In this document: positions 1 through 9,529 of the stretch, piece after piece
Numbering within the stretch: position 1 is the stretch's first letter
Layout: each line of letters begins with the position of its first letter
DNA from: Pseudopyrenochaeta lycopersici
Taxonomy: Eukaryota; Ascomycota; Dothideomycetes; Pleosporales; Pseudopyrenochaetaceae
Assembly (NCBI GenBank): GCA_003313425.1
Contig: NHZP01000019.1
Location: 310,001 to 374,000 of the forward strand
Length of the DNA: 64,000 bases
Direction of reading: 5' to 3'
The notes under the pieces: model-generated
Databases searched by the model: none
Told to the model about the DNA's origin: nothing
What the model saw: only the letters and a program-made list of their open reading frames with translations
Made by a program: the position numbers and the translations under genes

Positions 1-2
1 GA

Positions 3-152
3 GTTGCGTATGAAGCGATTATGGAGGTGGTCGACTACCCCGGCGCGGATGGCCCAGAAAGGCTGGCTGGGGCTGCACGTCGACGCGTTGGCGAGCACGC
101 GCTATCGCGCTCGTGTAAAGTGCCTATTCTCTGGCCACCAACCCTCGACTAA
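3..152 (+). CDS. possible 3' end of a gene entering from the left edge
   Basis: Reading frame 3 is open from the window edge to a TAA at 150-152 and gives about 49 residues of mixed, protein-like composition (it contains AIMEVVDYPGADGPERLAG and an Arg-rich stretch). There is no start codon in view that would make it a stand-alone gene, so if real it is the last exon of a gene whose body lies outside the window. I do not recognise the family. The overlapping frame-1 ORF at 4-339 is longer but its composition looks random, so I do not call it. Confidence 0.25.
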   Translation, partial: VAYEAIMEVVDYPGADGPERLAGAARRRVGEHALSRSCKVPILWPPTLD

Positions 153-589
153 TAAACTCTACCCGCATTCCAAACAGATTGCAGATTATAACATGCAATT
201 CACGATGACTATAGGCATTTTCTTTGATTTCTTTGACGTTATAAAGCGATCACCTGGACGCTGTGGACTCAGGGTCTGCGAGAGATCAGAGAAAATGCGC
301 GTTGAGCTACCATTGCGCGTGTATAAGACCAAAGTCTAAAGAGCTAAATATGCACTCTCTTTCGACTGATTACAGTGGTCGATTGATTGTTGCTCTTCAA
401 CGTCTTGCTCTGCGCCTTGTTCGTCTGAAGCCTCGGGACCTTGAAAGTTGCACCACCACATGTCCATGATTTTAGCGGGGCTTGAACCTCGAGCTTCATT
501 CCACCATAGAACCTCGAACACTGCGGTATTGACACCTGTACCGCCCTTAATCTGCTACCGAAGCTCCTGCACACTTTTTGTCAGCTCAA

Positions 590-2279
590 ATGAACCCACA
601 AAAGGTCGGAAAGGGTTCGTAGTGCGCCATGGCGCGCCTTGCAACTCTAGCCGCAGTACAATGCTAAGTAGACGACAGCGAAGCTTGACCATGTCACTAA
701 ACTCCTTTCCGAGTTGAAAGCAGACCTAGACGCCTCCAAGTTGCCAACCAAGCGTATGTCGCTCGTTTCCCTTCACGACGATGTAATGCGCTCATAGGAC
801 GCTTAGAAAGACAGCAACTGCTAGAGCAGCTCAAAGTATACGGTCGATCAGTCGAAAATTCGGATCCCATATTCACTCAAGATGTATGCGCAATGATTCG
901 TACTTTGGAAGGCACACAATGACCGGCCCAGGGGTTGCGAACACTAGGTCGCTACGCGTTTGAGGGCGAATCGAACACAGCATCGCAAGAGGCTCTTCGA
1001 TGTATAGCCAATGCACTACTACTCGTGCCTAGGACACGCCAGATACTGGTTGACCTAGGCCATGGCCCACATGCAGCGGAGAGACTGAAGGCGAGCACAC
1101 TCTGATCAACTCTTAGTACCTATCACTATGTCTGACTGTCGTGTAGAGCGAAAGCATCGATGACGAATTCCTAGCTTCACGCGCACTCTTCCTCATGACC
1201 TACGATGCAAATCTCGACTACACTAAGCTCGTCCAAGAGAACCAACTTGCAGACAATATCCACGCCGCAATAGTTCGACATGCAAAGCGCTACTCCAAGT
1301 CAGCGCGGCGGCGTTCGCAAGAGCATACCCAGCCTATGGACCTCATGGCCCTCTCAGAAACACTCAAGCTCCTCTTCAACATCACACACTTCCATCCAGA
1401 CCTTATCGAACACTTCTCGAAATCCATACCGTATATTTTCAAGATCCTAGTGCAGAGAGACATACCCAAACCACCGCTGACTGCGCCGGTCAACTTCCTC
1501 ATCAATGCACTACTTAATCTTGATTTGGAAGATTCAAAGGAGCAACAACGGGAACTATTAGGCTACAAAGCTGCGTTCCCATCATTTGATCCGAATTGCA
1601 ATGCTGAGCAGCTCGTCAACATCCTTGGTCAGGCCATCGTGGCCTACCCTGAATCAGAGCTCGACAACACGGTTGCGCCACTCCTAACACTTATCCGCCG
1701 CATCTACGAGATAGCACCAGATGGCGTGAAGAGAACTATGGAGAAGCTCATCCTACCTACACCTGAAGAACGCGATAAGCCTATTGGGAAGTCTGACACG
1801 CTATCCTCTCGCCTCCTCAACCTATCTACCTCAGCACTGACGCCCACTCTCCGCGGCTCAATCTCTGCCATGATGTTTGAATTGTCGGGTAAAGACGCAT
1901 CAACATTTGTACAGAATGTAGGCTATGGTTATGCGTCAGGCTTCCTCATGTCGAACAACATCCCCATGCCAGAAGAGGCTATGCAGGCAAATGCGGCCAA
2001 CCAAGGGCAGAGTATACAAGTAAACCCGATTACAGGACAGAGGCTGGATAGGGAAGAGCATGTGGAGGAAGAGCCTATGACGGAAGAGGAAAAGGAGAGA
2101 GAGGCTGAGAGATTGTTTGTGCTCTTTGAAAGGTACCGTCCGCTGCTTGATGTATCTGTTAAATATGGACTAACTTGATATTTAGACTCAAAGCAACTGG
2201 GGTCGTAGATGTGCAGAACCCAGTGGAACAAGCATATCGGTCAGGGAGGATTGAGGAATTACCAGATGATGCAGAGTGA
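590..2279 (+). CDS. ric8: Ric8/synembryn, G-alpha chaperone and guanine nucleotide exchange factor
   Basis: Ric8 proteins fold nascent G-alpha subunits and act on them as receptor-independent exchange factors; in filamentous fungi they are needed for growth and development through heterotrimeric G proteins. Proposed exons are 590-604, 672-753, 798-883, 932-1090, 1147-2132 and 2186-2279, giving 473 residues, close to the family length. Family landmarks are EALRCIANALLL near the N-terminus, VGYGYASGFL and NPITGQR in the C-terminal third, and LFERLKATGVVDVQNPV across the last intron. All joins keep frame. The intron at 1091-1146 begins with GC, not GT. A TGA at 920-922 falls inside the 884-931 intron. 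The first exon (five codons, MNPQK) is the weakest part: no in-frame ATG lies between the stop at 669-671 and the conserved region, so an upstream exon is required, but another could serve. It is convergent with KAR5. Confidence 0.85.
1091..1146 (+). other. GC-AG intron in ric8
   Basis: The intron begins AAG|GCGAGC and ends TGTAG. The conserved frame joins exactly (AERLK to SESIDDEFLASR), and no GT occurs near the boundary. GC-AG introns are a small minority in fungi. Confidence 0.75.
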
Positions 2280-2908
2280 ATGATCGATTTACCAAGAGCT
2301 ATCGCAATTAAACTTCGCTTGAATTACGAGAGCAATGTGCAGCATACATGCAAGCATTGGCTAATGCGTTGCGTAATTGATAAGAACCTCACGTTGCAAT
2401 AAATTGGCAACCTTTTCAGTTGAACTATCAGGGAACGATTATCTTATGTGACGATTCTAAAGTATCAATTAAATCCCAATTTAAATATCGTAAAGTCAAG
2501 TTCATGATGATGAAGCAGTCAAAGAACTGTTTTCTTCTCTAGTATCCTTGTCTCACTCAAAGAAAGTGACCCTTGCCACCACTCCATGGGTTCCTGAAAC
2601 CTTTGTGCACTGAAATGATAAAAAGTAGAGAAGAGAAAGCAAGGTTTGCCCCAACGCCGTGAATATGCTAGCATACGAAGTTCGGTCCAAAATAGAAGGA
2701 GATATAACTGATATTGAGAGGTTAAATGAAATAAACCGTGCTTGTGAAGTCTGCGGATGCCTACGTAGTTGTACATGTCGTCGTATGTCGGGAATCGTGA
2801 ATCATGATATTGGTCTAAGGACACACGAAAAAAGACATGCCAATCACATAAGAGTCCTGAATTGAACAGTGATAGAAGGCTTGAAAGACCAGGTCTTCCA
2901 TCAACGCG
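2280..2908. other. intergenic, convergent 3' flanks of ric8 and KAR5
   Basis: These 629 bases hold the 3' flanks of two convergent genes. The short ORFs here overlap on both strands without protein-like composition. I see no gene or repeat. Confidence 0.5.
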
Positions 2909-4672
2909 TCACACCTCGATGGCGGGTGAAGCGCGCTTGGAGGACGTGAGAGAGTTAATAGGAATTGAGTCATTGTTGATGGCATCGAGCTTGTGAGAGA
3001 GTATATTGGACGGGATTTCAACTCTTGGTAGGAGCTTAGTGCTGTCCTTATTGTAGTATTGGCATAGCCATAAGGAGCGAAAAATGCGATCGAGGATGGT
3101 GCTAATGATCGACCCTATAAAGCAGTTGATGCGGGTGACTAGGTATGCACCCAACCAGAGCAAAAGAAAGACACATGCACCTTTCTGCGTTGGTGATAGT
3201 TCGCTGGTCGCAATGAGCGAATCCCATGTATGGAGGTTGGAAAGGTAGGAAGGAAGGTCTCCGATCCAGTCGAAAATGCCGCAAATATGGAATACAAAAG
3301 CTGAGCTGCAAGCCCCGGCTGAATACGCTGCAAGCCTCTTATTGAGCATATATAAAATACCAAAAGCGAACAGAACACCAATTATAGCGACGGTGCGACG
3401 GACGACGAACGTGACAAGAGCTGGGATTGCGCTTAAAAACGCGAATCCTTCTGCGATATTTTCCGTTTGACTCTCGAAGGTGCTCAGTCGCTGTGAGATG
3501 GTTTCTGCTGTTACTAAGGACTTCTCTGCAGCGTTGTTGGTCCTGTTCACAGTACTGTGGACAGCATCCATGTGTCTAGACAAAATGTTGTAGCTATCCA
3601 CCTGCGATTGGTGGTGGGTTTGGAGGCTGGATAAGGATGCTTCATAAAATTGCTGAAGTTCGTCTGTGAAGATTTTTGCAGATTGGGAGCTCTTTAACAT
3701 CAGGTCCTGTGAAAATTCCTGCATCTTTTGGTGAATTCGCACAATCTCAGCACTTTGGCTGTCGGCCAAGGCTGTGATAAGCTCAGAAATCGACAATTCC
3801 ATGAATGCATGAAACTTCTCATCAAGCGCCCCCACGGTTGCAACAGCCTTTTCTTGAACGGTCCGTATATCCTCCTTGAGTTGGTGATGAGACTCCCGGG
3901 CTTCTTTCGAGAAGTGCCTCTGCTCGCGGATCAACCACTCATAGTCTTCAGTTGTCCTCTGCATAGTCGATGTCACGACGCCCAGGACTTGCGTTAGGTT
4001 TTTAAACGTCTCCAGGTGGTTTTCCCGTTCAATAGCGTCCCGGCTAGCCTGGCACATGACCACTGCATTTTGTCGGGCATTACTGAATGACGTCCAGAAC
4101 TGCGGAGTGGACTGTAAGCTCTTGAGGCACTGCATGTACTGGTGATCTTTGAACTCCGGATAACACTGCTTATCGCTTCGTGCCTCTGGTTTAGAGAACC
4201 ACCAACTACTGCCCTTACTACAGGCTTTTGGCGAGGGGACCAAAATATCGCAATATGGCGGCGGAACGGGATTGATTGGTTGAGCACTGAGCAGTTCGCA
4301 GATAGCCAGTTTGGCAGCATACTCTGTCTTGACGTTGTCCAAGTATGCCTCTGGGCGAGATTTTGCAAAATCTGGTGCATGTTCGAGAAATTTGCATTCA
4401 TTCATTAGGTGCGAAGCGGCTAAGCGGGTGCAAGTTGGGGCAGTTTGCATAGAGACAACGAAGTCAACAGCTTGCGTTATTACCTTCTGGTTTCGAGAGG
4501 TTGTGTACTGGAAGAGGGAGTCGAGGTTCATGGTCGGAGCTGTATCTGCTGGCGGAGAGGAGTAGTAAGAAAGCGCAGTTGGTTGATAGAAAAGGAAGAG
4601 AAGAGCAGCCATAAACATGGTTGATCCACCACGAAAGCCCATTCTTGCGACTTGCTGCCAATCGGCCATCAA
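2909..4672 (-). CDS. KAR5: KAR5/Tht1-type nuclear membrane fusion protein
   Basis: KAR5 (Tht1 in fission yeast) is an ER/nuclear-envelope membrane protein needed for fusion of nuclear membranes during karyogamy. This intronless 587-residue frame has the family layout. A hydrophobic signal sequence follows the start (about residues 12-35, best entered from Met11 or Met1). A Cys-bearing lumenal domain follows (Cys81, 93, 125, 141, 151, 170, 182, 207 are visible). A long heptad-like coiled-coil segment spans about 240-405. Hydrophobic membrane segments lie at about 411-443 and 499-524. The tail after them is short and polar. Three Met codons compete for the start (Met1, Met2, Met11); all lie upstream of the signal sequence. 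The gene is divergent from the uL6m gene, with 521 bases between start codons. Confidence 0.85.
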   Translation of the reverse strand: MMADWQQVARMGFRGGSTMFMAALLFLFYQPTALSYYSSPPADTAPTMNLDSLFQYTTSRNQKVITQAVDFVVSMQTAPTCTRLAASHLMNECKFLEHAPDFAKSRPEAYLDNVKTEYAAKLAICELLSAQPINPVPPPYCDILVPSPKACSKGSSWWFSKPEARSDKQCYPEFKDHQYMQCLKSLQSTPQFWTSFSNARQNAVVMCQASRDAIERENHLETFKNLTQVLGVVTSTMQRTTEDYEWLIREQRHFSKEARESHHQLKEDIRTVQEKAVATVGALDEKFHAFMELSISELITALADSQSAEIVRIHQKMQEFSQDLMLKSSQSAKIFTDELQQFYEASLSSLQTHHQSQVDSYNILSRHMDAVHSTVNRTNNAAEKSLVTAETISQRLSTFESQTENIAEGFAFLSAIPALVTFVVRRTVAIIGVLFAFGILYMLNKRLAAYSAGACSSAFVFHICGIFDWIGDLPSYLSNLHTWDSLIATSELSPTQKGACVFLLLWLGAYLVTRINCFIGSIISTILDRIFRSLWLCQYYNKDSTKLLPRVEIPSNILSHKLDAINNDSIPINSLTSSKRASPAIEV

Positions 4673-5193
4673 ATTAAGGAAGTTAGAAGGGAGCAGGCGA
4701 ATTGAAAACGACGTTCTGAAGTAGAAGCAGAGCGGAAATGGAAAACTCGGAGCGCAGACGACGTATCAACCCGTAGGAGTAGGATCTATTCCAGTCTGTA
4801 TCAAAGTGAGAGACTGATGACAGCAGATGATTTCACGGATCACAACATACTGTTTTCCTGCGACGGTTTAGTGAGAGCGGTAATTGGCAAAATGACGATC
4901 AGTGGTTAGTCGAAGAGCAAATGGCGCCGGCTTCGGTGAGAAACCCAATAGCTAGATGTGCTGCAGGTAGAATTGTGACACCTTATCGTACAACAGGTCC
5001 ATCAGCGACCGAGTCGAAGATGGGAAGATTGTGGTGTTGAGGAGTTTGGAGCGGGGAAGCCCAGTCGTAATTCGGACGGAACGACTCGAAGTCAACGCGA
5101 AATCAGGTGACTGTGTGGATGACTAAGCCTCATTCTTCAGTCGTCGCAACTCTAGAAAACTTCTGCCAAGCACAGCGCAAGCATCAACACATC
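4673..5193. promoter_or_regulatory. divergent promoter interval between KAR5 and uL6m
   Basis: This interval separates two start codons that point away from each other, so it must contain both promoters. I see no clear TATA box or repeated motif. The in-frame ATG at 5107, upstream of the uL6m start, is treated as untranslated leader. Confidence 0.4.
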
Positions 5194-6003
5194 ATGTTCG
5201 CCCCAGCACGCCGGCGGTGCGCCCAAAGCCTTGCGAAAGCCTCAATTCAATCCACCGACTCGATACCGACTTTCTTGTTACCCGCACTTTCGAGATCTGC
5301 AGTGCCCAGGACCTTTAGCACAACTTCACCATGCCAATCGAAGATCGGATCAGCCGCACTCTCAGTGCCGCCGGGGGTATCCTTCCAGGTGATAGCGTCC
5401 TCCACAAAAGGTAGGGGGACTAGAGTACAGGCAATGTCTACGGTACACGTCAAGGGGCCCCTCGGCGAGCTCTCGATGGAGATTCCTCCTTACATCAACA
5501 TCAATCAGGACCCGGCCTTAAGCGGACCGACATTGACTATTCAGGACTCTACCGATGCGAAGCAAAAAGCTATGTGGGGTATGGAATCCGGGTTACTTTT
5601 GCAAGGCTACTTTACTAACATGGAATCAGGTACAACACGCGCGTACCTCCAAAACCATATCCTCGGTGTCAGCGAAGGCCACAGCGCTATCCTCCGCTTC
5701 GTCGGCGTCGGTTTCCGTGCCTCTGTAGAAAATACTGCGACGACCGTCGAATCAGAATACCCCGGCCAGAAGTTCATAAATTTGAAAGTCGGGTACTCGC
5801 ATCCCGTAGAGCTAGGCATACCGAAGGGCGTCACCGCAAGCACGCCCCAGCCGACTCGATTACTATTAGAAGGGCCAGAGAAAGAGGTAGTCATGCAGTT
5901 TGCAGCGAACATCAGGATGTGGAGAAAACCAGAACCGTACAAGGGCAAGGGTATCTTTGTGAACGGGGAGACGATAAAGCTGAAAAACAAAAAGATCAAG
6001 TGA
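5194..6003 (+). CDS. MRPL6: mitochondrial large-subunit ribosomal protein uL6m
   Basis: This is the mitochondrial homologue of bacterial L6, located near the GTPase-centre side of the large subunit. Exons are 5194-5578 and 5630-6003, giving 252 residues. The start at 5194 opens an Arg/Ala/Ser-rich, acid-poor N-terminus (MFAPARRRCAQSL), typical of a matrix-targeting presequence; an in-frame ATG at 5107 adds a less typical leader. L6 landmarks are the KGPLGEL strand, the AMWGTTRAYLQN helix across the splice junction, VGVGFRA, and the C-terminal KPEPYKGKGIF signature. The 51-nt intron (5579-5629) is a multiple of three and has no in-frame stop, so retention would insert 17 residues into a conserved element. 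The gene is convergent with the rvt gene. Confidence 0.92.
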   Translation: MFAPARRRCAQSLAKASIQSTDSIPTFLLPALSRSAVPRTFSTTSPCQSKIGSAALSVPPGVSFQVIASSTKGRGTRVQAMSTVHVKGPLGELSMEIPPYININQDPALSGPTLTIQDSTDAKQKAMWGMESGLLLQGYFTNMESGTTRAYLQNHILGVSEGHSAILRFVGVGFRASVENTATTVESEYPGQKFINLKVGYSHPVELGIPKGVTASTPQPTRLLLEGPEKEVVMQFAANIRMWRKPEPYKGKGIFVNGETIKLKNKKIK

Positions 6004-6622
6004 GCGGACACTGCGTTGTGTTGTATATTTGTATCATATGCATGGGTTGTGTATTATACCTGTGGTCAGGTGTGAGGGAAATTAGCCTACAGTGCCTTCG
6101 TGGTATATTGAACCAAAATCGAAGTGACAACCTTCAGCAATCGAAGATCGAATTGAAGTATACTTTTCTTCTTCTTACCTTCCGCTTGAAAACTAGATTC
6201 TTAACTACATGCGAGCTGTGAATTACGACCAAGGTGTTGTAGGCGAAGGTACGGGATGAATGAGCATGTTCAAACCCTGCTGGCTTCGACAGCCATAGAA
6301 CCCCTGGATGTATGGGAGAGCTGCTATGAGCATCGATGGATTAGGGCCTGAAAGCGGGCAGCAAGGTGAAATAGGCAATATCTGTGGACCTACAAGCAAA
6401 GACTACTTTCGCGACAGCTCAAGTCGGAATGGTTTTGACTTTGTAACTAAGGGATCGTTCAGCGTGACCGTTAGAAACTTCGAGACCTGTGCAACGGGAA
6501 TCCTACAACTACTTACGACAGGCGAGAAACTGCAAAGAGGTTGCCTACTGGGCCTCGGAAAGATTACACAACTTAGTACCTCAACTGGCCAAACAACGAG
6601 ACACAGCCATCTCTCATCAGCC
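6004..6622. other. intergenic between uL6m and the rvt gene
   Basis: These 619 bases are the 3' flanks of two convergent genes. The ORF at 6308-6628 on the plus strand has no recognisable domain and I do not call it. Confidence 0.45.
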
Positions 6623-9529
6623 TCATAGCATCTCAGAAATATCTGAGTAGCTGGAATCGTCATCACAATCACCCCACACATGTCCTCTAACCGCCTTGTA
6701 GACCTCTCTCGGTACACCTTCACCCCACCAAACTTCCAACGTTCCATACTTCTCGAAGCACTCAGCGCTGTACATGCCCAGCACCCATTTCTCCTCGCCG
6801 CTCATTTTCCAAAATGGACTGATATCGCTGTTTCTTGACAAACGGGAGATGTCCCTAGAAACTTGAAAACTAACTTCAACGTTGTCAACAGGCTCGCGAA
6901 GAAGTTCTTGGTACAACTCCACGAGCATGGGCGTGCGGTTTTTCCATTGTGCTGCTGAAGGAGATGAACCTCGAAGTACAGGGTACGGAACGTACTCGCG
7001 ATTTGCGGTCAGTTCCTCTCGAGACATGAACGCGGTAAGATCGCGCCCCGGACCGAGGGCGGAGTCAATCCGGTCCTTGTTATTATTGAAGATGAACTCT
7101 AAGTTGTCCTGGCGCTGCTCAGGGCTAAGGTTGGTGTAATTTTCAGCTGCAATATTGTAGTATGTTTCTTCTTCCTTCAAGTATGTCTCGACTAGTTCAT
7201 CAGGGTTGTCATGTATCTTATGAGCATGATTGATAGTAATGAAAGGGTTCTTGACGCCGAGACCACCGTAAGCTTGCGGGAGATAGATGAGCGCTTCAAG
7301 GGAGAGTTTCTGATCATTTAGACCGAACTTGCTGCGACTTTGAAGGAGAGATATGACATGGGCGGTGAGGTCGCTTTCACCGAAGATGATTGCAAAGATG
7401 CGAGTGTAAGCATCCTTGACGGCTCCAAGGTGCGACTTCCCGAGAACATCAGCGAGTGGGCCGAAGAGATGCGCTCCATATGCTCCCACACTGCTGTTCC
7501 AAATACGAATCCAGTCCAATACTGTAGTACACGTGGCGAGCCGCTTCTTGATGTGGTGAGCGTAGGCATCAACGGTGGAATTGTCGATTTCAAAGGATGG
7601 AGTAGCAGATGGTGATGCCAATAGGGTGTCCATGGTAAGGCAACCGATTACCAATTTCCCCCCACATATGTCCATGTTCTTAAGTTTCAAACCCATAATT
7701 GCGGAAAACTTAGCAATTTGTTCTGCACACCTATATTGCTGTTCTTGTGAGCCGATGAAGTAGCAGGTATCACGAAGCCGATACAAGAATGAGCCGGTCG
7801 TTTGATACACAGCTAGCTCGAGGAAGAAGAGCACTGCTTCAGTAAAGAACATCTCCAGGCTATGACCAACTGAAACCCCGCAAGCTCGCTGCACAATGCG
7901 GTCAGGAGAGCCGTGTAGAGCCGGCCCAATATTGAGCCTAGCTTGGAGGAAACGGGTAAAAAATTGGAGGAAGAGGTCCGGCATACCCAAGAATTTCAAT
8001 ACAGCAATAATCGTGTTATGTGGAATGGAAGAGGCCAAAGAGTCAAAAGATGTAGTGAGGGCATGTACCTTGCCGCCGAAAGCTTTGCCTAGTCTCGCCT
8101 CGACAGCCAGAGTCTTGATGAGATTGGCTTGAATATCTTCCGTACGTGTAACCTTGGGTACACAGCCCTCTTGTGAGGGGAGCCGAGACATTAAGAAGTC
8201 TCTCATGTAAACCCGGCTTCTTTCATGACAAAGACCATCGCTAACAGGCGGTGGGATGGGTCGTGCTGTGGGTCGTGGAGGCATATCGAAGGAGCGTTTC
8301 TTCTTAGATTTCTTCGTGCAAGCATTAATAACCACTGGAGGACAGTATGGCATTGGCAAGCCCGGAGGAGGAGGCATTGGTAAGCCCGGGGGAGGAGGCA
8401 TCGGTACGTGGGGGTAGCAAGGATGGCAAACAGTGCAGGCACTAGCCTTAGGCTTGATCGGCTTCCGTGGCGGGAGGAGGTAGAATCTGCGTTTGTTCAA
8501 TTCCTCCGCTCCGAGGACCTTGCCAGCGAATACAATCGACTTTTCGGTGAATTCCATGAGGTATTCCTTAAGTTTGGTTGCCCATCCGATTGCAGTGCTG
8601 TGCAGAAATAGCATATCGATTACATCTTCCTCTACCGTGATGCAGTATTGCCCGTCGGTGTTCTGGCGAGCAGTGACTGGTAAACCCTCATGGTCGTTGT
8701 TATAGTCCCAATTGCGGAAGGATCTCATGTTTAATATAGCAGTCAGCTCCCGCAATGCAATGGGCGACTGTAGGTATCCTTCAAGGATCTTCTTCTTCTG
8801 GACGCTGATGAGGTCATTCTTGAGCAAATCCATGATAGCCCACATCAAGAAATCCTGATCCACATTCACTCCTTCTTGCATGAGTTCGTCGCCGTATACT
8901 TGCATGTCAATGCGGAGGTCTTCGAGATCTCGGTCGCCTCGATTATCCAGCATGAGACCTGACAGATAAGTTTCGATCGTATTGACGTCGACCTCTTTGG
9001 CTGTAAAGGTGTCCTTCTCGAATTTCTCTAGCAACTCCTCAAGCTCGTTTTCGACCATCTCAAAATCATCTTCGAGGGCGGCTTTCTTGAGCAAGGCAGC
9101 AGTCGCGTCCGTAGAGCTTTCTGATTCAATCACCTCCCTCATCAAATCCACATGGAGCGACGAGACTTCCATGCGGTTAAGATGCTTGTTCAATTTGGCC
9201 CATAGTTGCTCTTCGAACTTCAGTAGCTTGGCTTCAGAAATAGACTTGTCGTCCTGGGCTTGTTCGATGTATCGGGTCATACTTGTAAGGTCTTCATCGT
9301 TCTCCAGATACGGATCTGACTTTTTGATGTCCTCCAAAAGCTTTGAAACCCTATGTATGGTGTTTGTATTCGCTAAGAGCCTAGAATTGAGATGATATCG
9401 ATGCTTGAACGACTCCTTGACTTGGTTGAGCTCCTTGATTTTCAACTCCGCTGCTTGCCTCAGCACCGGAGTGATGGTGAATGGTGGCGTTGAATCCATG
9501 CCGCATATCAATTGAGATGAAGAGTTCAA
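6623..9529 (-). CDS. rvt: rvt-type cellular reverse-transcriptase-related protein, catalytic motifs degraded
   Basis: The frame is intronless, 968 residues, and resembles the rvt family of single-copy RT-derived cellular genes described in fungi, rotifers and some bacteria. Layout: an acidic, heptad-rich N-terminal region (about 80-180); a middle region to 350; an unusual Pro-rich insert at about 353-428 with PPPPGLPM repeats and a KKSKKKR basic patch; then the RT core. In the core, TTSFDSLASSIPH (492-504) corresponds to motif A, GVSVGH (551-556) to motif B, YRLRDTCYF (583-591) to the YxDD-like motif C, and MGLKLKN (612-618) to the next motif. A further 350 residues follow, as in rvt proteins. 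As I recall the family, motif A carries an Asp-Phe pair and motif C carries His-Asp-Asp. Here motif A has Ser494 in the Asp position and motif C has Arg586-Asp587-Thr588, so polymerase activity is doubtful. There are no gag, integrase, endonuclease or terminal repeats around it. Starts at Met1 and Met11 are both possible. The family call rests on motif spacing from memory, not a search. Confidence 0.75.
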   Translation of the reverse strand: MNSSSQLICGMDSTPPFTITPVLRQAAELKIKELNQVKESFKHRYHLNSRLLANTNTIHRVSKLLEDIKKSDPYLENDEDLTSMTRYIEQAQDDKSISEAKLLKFEEQLWAKLNKHLNRMEVSSLHVDLMREVIESESSTDATAALLKKAALEDDFEMVENELEELLEKFEKDTFTAKEVDVNTIETYLSGLMLDNRGDRDLEDLRIDMQVYGDELMQEGVNVDQDFLMWAIMDLLKNDLISVQKKKILEGYLQSPIALRELTAILNMRSFRNWDYNNDHEGLPVTARQNTDGQYCITVEEDVIDMLFLHSTAIGWATKLKEYLMEFTEKSIVFAGKVLGAEELNKRRFYLLPPRKPIKPKASACTVCHPCYPHVPMPPPPGLPMPPPPGLPMPYCPPVVINACTKKSKKKRSFDMPPRPTARPIPPPVSDGLCHERSRVYMRDFLMSRLPSQEGCVPKVTRTEDIQANLIKTLAVEARLGKAFGGKVHALTTSFDSLASSIPHNTIIAVLKFLGMPDLFLQFFTRFLQARLNIGPALHGSPDRIVQRACGVSVGHSLEMFFTEAVLFFLELAVYQTTGSFLYRLRDTCYFIGSQEQQYRCAEQIAKFSAIMGLKLKNMDICGGKLVIGCLTMDTLLASPSATPSFEIDNSTVDAYAHHIKKRLATCTTVLDWIRIWNSSVGAYGAHLFGPLADVLGKSHLGAVKDAYTRIFAIIFGESDLTAHVISLLQSRSKFGLNDQKLSLEALIYLPQAYGGLGVKNPFITINHAHKIHDNPDELVETYLKEEETYYNIAAENYTNLSPEQRQDNLEFIFNNNKDRIDSALGPGRDLTAFMSREELTANREYVPYPVLRGSSPSAAQWKNRTPMLVELYQELLREPVDNVEVSFQVSRDISRLSRNSDISPFWKMSGEEKWVLGMYSAECFEKYGTLEVWWGEGVPREVYKAVRGHVWGDCDDDSSYSDISEML
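8248..8473 (-). repeat. proline-rich insert with short tandem repeats inside the rvt gene
   Basis: In the rvt protein, residues about 353-428 are dominated by Pro with a repeated octamer PPPPGLPM in two adjacent copies. At DNA level a GC-rich unit of about 24 bases repeats near 8345-8405. The insert lies just before the RT core, where rvt proteins are known to carry a long variable loop. A CxxCxxC-like group (Cys365, 368, 371) precedes the repeats. Confidence 0.6.

Noticed and set aside
4..339. 111-codon ORF at the left edge
   Set aside because: Composition is random and another frame of the same DNA looks more like protein.
920..922. In-frame TGA in ric8, suggesting a pseudogene
   Set aside because: A 48-nt GT-AG intron (884-931) removes it and restores the conserved TQDGLRTLGRYAF sequence.
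5607..6011. 134-codon minus-strand ORF
   Set aside because: Shadow of the uL6m second exon.
6623..9529. rvt gene as part of a retrotransposon
   Set aside because: No gag, integrase, RNase H, endonuclease frame, long terminal repeats or poly-A tail were seen around it.
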